From Deltaproteobacteria bacterium (GTDB lineage: Bacteria > Desulfobacterota > GWC2-55-46): 8,009 nucleotides of DNA. The position numbers and the translations under genes are program-made. The stretch spans positions 1-8,009 of the forward strand of contig JACREV010000118.1 in the NCBI GenBank assembly GCA_016218095.1, in the 5' to 3' direction. This document shows, in pieces, positions 4,528-8,009 of this stretch; the first letter of the stretch is position 1, and each line of letters begins with the position of its first letter. Under the pieces are notes generated by a model that was given only the letters and a program-made list of their open reading frames with translations, searched no databases and was not told where the DNA came from.

Positions 4528-6213
4528 TTGGATACTGAGACCACAGCAACAGCCGTCCGCCCGTCATTGAAGCTCATACCGCTCGGCGGCCTCGGGGAGA
4601 TAGGGCTTAACATGATGCTCATCGAGTACGGCGACACGATCGTCGTCGTCGACTGCGGGCTCATGTTCCCCGAGGACTACATGCTCGGGATCGACCTCGT
4701 CATCCCGGATATCTCTTATTTAAGAAAGAACCGCGACAAGGTAAAGGCGTTCGTCATAACCCACGGGCACGAGGACCACACCGGGGCGTTGCCCTTCGTC
4801 CTCCGGGAGATAAACGCGCCGATCTACGCTACAGCCCTGACCATCGGGCTCATCGAAGAAAAACTCGCCGAGCACGGCCTGCTCGAGGCGACCACGTTCG
4901 AGACGGTAAGGCCGCGCGACGTAGTCTCCATAGGCCCCTTCGACATAGAGTTCATAAGGGTATCCCACTCGATCGTCGACGGCTGCGGGCTTGCGATAAA
5001 GACGCCGCTCGGCGTCGTCGTCCATACCGGGGACTTCAAGATGGACCAGACCCCGGTAGACGGCGAGGTCATGGACTACGCGAGGTTCGCCGAGTACGGC
5101 GAGTCCGGGGTCCTATGCTTCATGTCGGACTCGACGAACGTCGAAAAAGAAGGCTACACCTTATCCGAAAGGGAGATAGGCTACAACCTCGAGGAGATAT
5201 TCAGGAAGTGCGAGGGCAGGATCATCGTCGCCGCCTTCTCGTCGAACATCCACAGGGTCCAGCAGGTGATAGACGCCGCGGCCAAGCACGGCAAAAAGGT
5301 CGCGCTGAACGGCAAATCCATGGCCGCAAACTTCAGGATAGCCCGCACGCTCGGGTACCTGAAGGCCCCGGACGGCATCATAGTGGACCTGAAGGAGATA
5401 GACTCTCTCCCGCACGACAAGGTCGTGCTGCTGACGACCGGCTCCCAGGGGGAGCCCATGAGCGCGCTGACGCGCATGGCGATGGACAACCACAAGCAGT
5501 TGAAGGTGGAAAAGGGCGACACCGTAATACTCTCCTCCAAGTTCATCCCCGGCCACGAGAAGGCGATAACGACGATGATGAACCACCTCTACCGGAGGGG
5601 CGCGGACGTCATCTACGAGAAGGTCTCCGAGATACACGTCTCCGGGCACGCGTCCAAGGAAGAGCTGAAGATCATGCTCAACATAGTAAAGCCCAGGCAC
5701 TTCATGCCCGTGCACGGCGAGTACAGGCACCTCGTCCTCCACACGAGGCTCGCGGCCAAGGTCGGCATCCCGCCCGAGAACATCATACTCGCCGAGGATG
5801 GCGACGTCGTCGAGTTCACGGAAGCCGGGTTCTCGATAAAAGACAAGGTCGAGCACGGCAGGGTATTCGTCGACGGCAAGGGCGTTGGAGACGTCCGCGC
5901 GATGGTATTGAAGGACAGGTCGCACCTCTCGCAGGACGGGCTGGTGCTCGCCATCATCGCGTTGAACTCCACGACGGGCGAGCCGGTATACGGCCCCGAG
6001 ATAGTAACGAGGGGGCTCATATTCGAGGAAGAGAGCGCAGAGCTGCTCGAAGCCGCGAAGGCCATCGTCATCGAGACGCTCTCCGCCGCGAATGTGGAGG
6101 TAAAGACCGAACAGCTCGAGGTGAAGGAGGAGATCAGGCGGGCATTGAGGAGGTTCTTTAATAAGAAGCTTGAGAGGCGGCCTGTGATTCTTCCCGTTAT
6201 AATAGAGATTTGA
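4528..6213 (+). CDS. rnj: Ribonuclease J (metallo-beta-lactamase/beta-CASP RNase)
   Basis: This 561-residue protein is close to the usual ~555 for RNase J. The metallo-beta-lactamase core starts with LIPLGGLGEIG (residues 16-26). It carries the zinc motif H79-G-H81-E-D83-H84, the later ligands H147, H166 and D169 (VVHTGDF), and the SDSTN motif (200-204). The beta-CASP part includes GRIIVAAFSSNIHR and TGSQGEPMSAL. Near 372-376 is SGHAS with H374, and PVHGEY has H396. A C-terminal RNase J domain ends in RRPVILPVIIEI. RNase J has endonuclease and 5'-3' exonuclease activity in mRNA decay and rRNA maturation. The only workable start is TTG at 4528; no ATG or GTG occurs in frame between the upstream stop at 4483 and the conserved core. 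The AGAGG before it is only 2 nt away, so translation may be coupled to plsC. No good hairpin terminator follows, only a T-run just after the TGA. Confidence 0.97.
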   Translation: MDTETTATAVRPSLKLIPLGGLGEIGLNMMLIEYGDTIVVVDCGLMFPEDYMLGIDLVIPDISYLRKNRDKVKAFVITHGHEDHTGALPFVLREINAPIYATALTIGLIEEKLAEHGLLEATTFETVRPRDVVSIGPFDIEFIRVSHSIVDGCGLAIKTPLGVVVHTGDFKMDQTPVDGEVMDYARFAEYGESGVLCFMSDSTNVEKEGYTLSEREIGYNLEEIFRKCEGRIIVAAFSSNIHRVQQVIDAAAKHGKKVALNGKSMAANFRIARTLGYLKAPDGIIVDLKEIDSLPHDKVVLLTTGSQGEPMSALTRMAMDNHKQLKVEKGDTVILSSKFIPGHEKAITTMMNHLYRRGADVIYEKVSEIHVSGHASKEELKIMLNIVKPRHFMPVHGEYRHLVLHTRLAAKVGIPPENIILAEDGDVVEFTEAGFSIKDKVEHGRVFVDGKGVGDVRAMVLKDRSHLSQDGLVLAIIALNSTTGEPVYGPEIVTRGLIFEEESAELLEAAKAIVIETLSAANVEVKTEQLEVKEEIRRALRRFFNKKLERRPVILPVIIEI

Positions 6214-6261
6214 TTTTTTCGAACGCAATAAGTGCCTTAAAACTATTAAAGCCTTAAAGCT

Positions 6262-6433
6262 GTCATTGCGAGCGAAGCGAAGCAATCTCATCTGATATGT
6301 CACCCCTTGAGATTGCTTCGTCGCGAATGCGCTCGGCGCGCGGCCAAAGCCAAATCGATGTCTGTAGACTTTTCTGGGCACAGCCGTTTGATACCGATTT
6401 GCCGGTCCGGCGAGGACCGCTCCTCGCAATGAC
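6262..6433. repeat. 172-bp GTCATTGCGAG palindromic repeat with three internal hairpins
   Basis: Perfect 11-bp terminal arms GTCATTGCGAG (6262-6272) and CTCGCAATGAC (6423-6433) enclose three stems. These are CGAAGCAATCTCA with TGAGATTGCTTCG (6278-6290 with 6308-6320, 13 bp perfect), CAAATCG/CGATTTG (6351-6357 with 6395-6401), and CGGTCC/GGACCG (6403-6419). GTCATTGCGAG/GAAGCAATCTC repeats are familiar dispersed intergenic palindromes in many bacterial genomes. This copy lies 48 bp after rnj and would form a branched hairpin in its 3' transcript, possibly protecting or ending it. The small open frames across it are not genes. Confidence 0.8.
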
Positions 6434-6459
6434 GATTAATTCAACTACACGAATTATAA

Positions 6460-6689
6460 GGTTCAGGTTGCAAAACCCGCAAAATCTTTTTTGTTTTTCA
6501 AAAATCCCCAGGCATGGGGTGAGCGAGCCGAGGAAGTAAAAAGGCGCGAAGCTTACTCAGGGGCGAGCGAATGGGAGGGGGAGGGCGTAGCGAGAAGCCC
6601 CATGCCGAAAAAAAGCCCGGCAGGGCGCAAAAGGCTTTTACCATAAATTTGAATTGCCCATACAAGCGCATAAATCGCAAACCTGAACC
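6460..6689. repeat. 230-bp block bounded by 10-bp inverted repeats, with inner palindrome
   Basis: GGTTCAGGTT (6460-6469) and AACCTGAACC (6680-6689) are perfect inverted repeats, extended loosely by GC/TTGC inside. Within them, GGCATGGGG (6511-6519) pairs with CCCCATGCC (6598-6606). Between those arms is a GCGAG-rich stretch and a small AGTAA/TTACT stem (6535-6557). AAAAGCC/GGCTTTT (6611-6617 with 6633-6639) forms another hairpin ending in four T. No plausible gene is present. It may be a second small non-autonomous element or decayed repeat DNA. Confidence 0.45.
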
Positions 6690-6700
6690 CTCGTCAAATA

Positions 6701-6709
6701 TGATATAAT
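6701..6709 (+). promoter_or_regulatory. Extended -10 promoter of the DUF362 gene
   Basis: TGA-TATAAT is a perfect -10 hexamer (6704-6709) with the extended TGn element. No convincing -35 lies 16-18 bp upstream, where the right inverted repeat (AACCTGAACC) sits; the extended -10 can compensate. Initiation near 6716 gives a leader of about 32 nt to the ATG at 6748. Confidence 0.6.
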
Positions 6710-6747
6710 CTCTTCAAAATTCCCCGAAGTCTCTCAAAGACACTTCT

Positions 6748-7860
6748 ATGTCAAACCCTAAATCAAAAGTCTTCTTCGCCGACCTCCGCGCAGGCTCCAG
6801 GCGAAACCTCTTCGACAAGATCGGCGAGCTCCTTGCCCTCGCCGGGGCCTCCGAGCGTTTCAGGAAAGGCCACCTCGTAGCGGTCAAACTCCACTTCGGC
6901 GAGAAGGGCAACTCCTCCTACATAAGGCCGGTCTTCGTGAAGAGGGCCGTTGAGGCCGTAAAGAAGACAGGGGCGCTCCCGTTCCTGACCGACACGAACA
7001 CGCTCTACGTCGGGACAAGGGGCGATACCGTCAATCACCTCACGACCGCGATCGAAAACGGGTTCGCCTACCCGGTCGCAGGCGCCCCGCTCGTCATAGC
7101 CGACGGCCTCAGGGGGGAATTGTTCACAGAGGTCAAGGTCGGCGGCAGGTTCTTTGAGAGCGTAAAGATAGCCTCGATGATAGCCTCCTCTAACGGGCTC
7201 CTTGCGCTTACCCATTTCAAGTGCCACGAGATGACGGGCTTCGGCGGGGCCCTGAAAAATATCGGCATGGGGTGCGCCAGCCGTGAGGGCAAGCTCTCCC
7301 AGCACTCGAACCTCTCCCCCCTTGTCGACCCCACCGGGTGCACCGCCTGCGGCGAGTGCTCGCTCGCATGCCCCGTCGACGCCATAGACATCGGGAACGT
7401 CGCCGTCATAAACGAGAGCCTCTGCATCGGGTGCGGCCACTGCATCGCCGCGTGCCCCGAAGGTACGATCAACATACGGTGGGACGAGACCGCGTCGAAC
7501 CTCCAGGGGAAGATGGCGGAGTACGCCAGGGGCGCGCTCGTCGGCAAAGAGGACCGCTCCCTTTTCGTGAATTTCATAACCGACGTCTCGCCCGAGTGCG
7601 ACTGCTACGGACATAACGACGCTCCCATAGTGCCTGATATCGGCATACTCGCATCCCATGACCCCGTAGCCATAGACCAGGCCTCGGCAGACCTCGTGAA
7701 CGCCGAGGCAGGCATAAAAGACTCGGCGCTGAAGACCGGCCATGAGCGCGGGGGCGACAAGTTCAGGGGGGTGCACCCCTCGGTAGACTGGGAGGTCCAG
7801 CTGGACGCGGCGGAGTCCCTCGGGCTCGGCGGAAGGCTGTATGAACTTGTCAGGATATGA
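6748..7860 (+). CDS. DUF362-domain protein with two [4Fe-4S] ferredoxin motifs
   Basis: This 370-residue, apparently cytoplasmic protein has no signal peptide. An N-terminal DUF362 segment (residues ~1-190) includes VAVKLHFGEKGN, FLTDTNTLYVGTRG and HFKCHEMTGFGGALKNIGMGCASREGK. An inserted ferredoxin module follows with C198-x2-C201-x2-C204-x3-C208-P and C226-x2-C229-x2-C232-x3-C236-P, enough for two [4Fe-4S] clusters. DUF362 then resumes (DVSPECDCYGHNDAPIVPDIGILASHDPVAIDQA). Extra cysteines C159, C176, C284 and C286 lie in the DUF362 motifs. The protein is probably an electron-transfer or redox enzyme component, but no substrate is known to me. The ATG at 6748 leads straight into the conserved KVFFADLRA start, though no clear Shine-Dalgarno precedes it. 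It has its own promoter and lies 41 bp before the next gene. The domain call is firm; function is unknown. Confidence 0.9.
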   Translation: MSNPKSKVFFADLRAGSRRNLFDKIGELLALAGASERFRKGHLVAVKLHFGEKGNSSYIRPVFVKRAVEAVKKTGALPFLTDTNTLYVGTRGDTVNHLTTAIENGFAYPVAGAPLVIADGLRGELFTEVKVGGRFFESVKIASMIASSNGLLALTHFKCHEMTGFGGALKNIGMGCASREGKLSQHSNLSPLVDPTGCTACGECSLACPVDAIDIGNVAVINESLCIGCGHCIAACPEGTINIRWDETASNLQGKMAEYARGALVGKEDRSLFVNFITDVSPECDCYGHNDAPIVPDIGILASHDPVAIDQASADLVNAEAGIKDSALKTGHERGGDKFRGVHPSVDWEVQLDAAESLGLGGRLYELVRI

Positions 7861-7901
7861 TATCATCAGGTTGATTTTATCCCTCTTTAAGGACGGAAAA
7901 G

Positions 7902-8009
7902 ATGGCGGTAAAGAAGATAGGCGAGCTACTAGTCGAATCCGGCCTCATCTCCCCTGAACAGCTCGAGGAGGCGCTCAAGGAATCCCAGGCAGGCAAGGGC
8001 TTGAGGGTA
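7902..8009 (+). CDS. GspE/PilB N-terminal (MshEN-type) domain protein, N-terminal 36 codons only
   Basis: The frame starts at ATG 7902, with AAGGA (7889-7893) 8 nt upstream, and is open to the window end. The 36 visible residues read KIGELLVESGLISPEQLEEALKESQ with a GKG turn. This is the hallmark first helix-turn-helix of the GspE/PilB/MshE N-terminal domain, which in MshE-type proteins binds c-di-GMP. The full gene could encode a type II secretion or type IV pilus assembly ATPase, or a shorter stand-alone domain protein; the window does not tell. It is 41 bp after the DUF362 gene with no terminator between, so co-transcription is likely. Confidence 0.75.
   Translation, partial: MAVKKIGELLVESGLISPEQLEEALKESQAGKGLRV

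Noticed and set aside
6198..6203. Perfect TATAAT at the 3' end of rnj
   Set aside because: It encodes the VIIEI end of the protein, has no -35 at proper distance and no gene follows closely.
5161..6429. 422-codon open frame on the minus strand
   Set aside because: It is the antisense shadow of RNase J; high GC and biased codons keep the opposite frame open. The translation is Arg/Leu/Val-rich with no family features.
6498..6680. 60-codon minus-strand frame in the repeat block
   Set aside because: It spans inverted repeats, lacks a ribosome-binding site and shows no recognisable protein features.
6763..7866. 367-codon open frame on the minus strand
   Set aside because: It is antisense to the DUF362 gene, which has clear ferredoxin motifs; the shadow protein has none.

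Overview
The window is chromosomal DNA of moderately high GC from a Gram-negative-type bacterium. Codon use favours ATA for Ile and AGG for Arg. That codon habit, the gene set (RNase J, a DUF2249-hemerythrin fusion, a Fe-S DUF362 protein, the start of a GspE/PilB-type ATPase) and a GTCATTGCGAG-type palindromic repeat suggest a deltaproteobacterial or Nitrospirota-like lineage. This placement is inference; no rRNA or marker tree is possible from the window.

Left half (1-3400), all genes on the minus strand: a partial MscS-type channel cut by the window edge (1-599); a DedA-family membrane protein (717-1379); a DUF2249-hemerythrin protein (1775-2452); a single-domain CheY-like response regulator (2602-3003); and a small cupin (3104-3397). 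Hairpin terminators at 679-705, 1726-1760 and possibly 2552-2576 split this run into mostly separate transcription units. It is a set of stress or envelope related genes rather than one operon. The most striking feature is non-coding. The 395-bp region upstream of dedA holds a sigma-54 type promoter (TGGCACG-N4-TTGAT, 1463-1478, minus strand). About 110-200 bp further upstream lie three exact copies of the palindrome TTTCA-N4-TGAAA, which is the layout of an enhancer-dependent promoter. The hemerythrin gene has an FNR/CRP-family-like box (TTGAT-N4-ATCAT) placed as for a class II activated promoter.

The divergent intergenic region (3398-3806) contains a 144-bp near-palindrome with 18-bp terminal inverted repeats (MITE-like), then a run of small hairpins of unknown role.

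Right half (3807-8009), all genes on the plus strand: plsC-like acyltransferase (3807-4520) and RNase J (4528-6213) form a tight pair 7 bp apart, both probably starting at TTG. A 534-bp non-coding stretch follows (6214-6747). It contains a 172-bp GTCATTGCGAG repeat and a second block bounded by 10-bp inverted repeats, and ends in an extended -10 promoter for a DUF362 protein with two [4Fe-4S] motifs (6748-7860). The window closes with the first 36 codons of a GspE/PilB N-terminal-domain protein (7902-8009).

No CRISPR array, tRNA, rRNA, integrase or transposase was seen. The genes are ordinary families; the novelty lies in the regulatory and repeat DNA between them.
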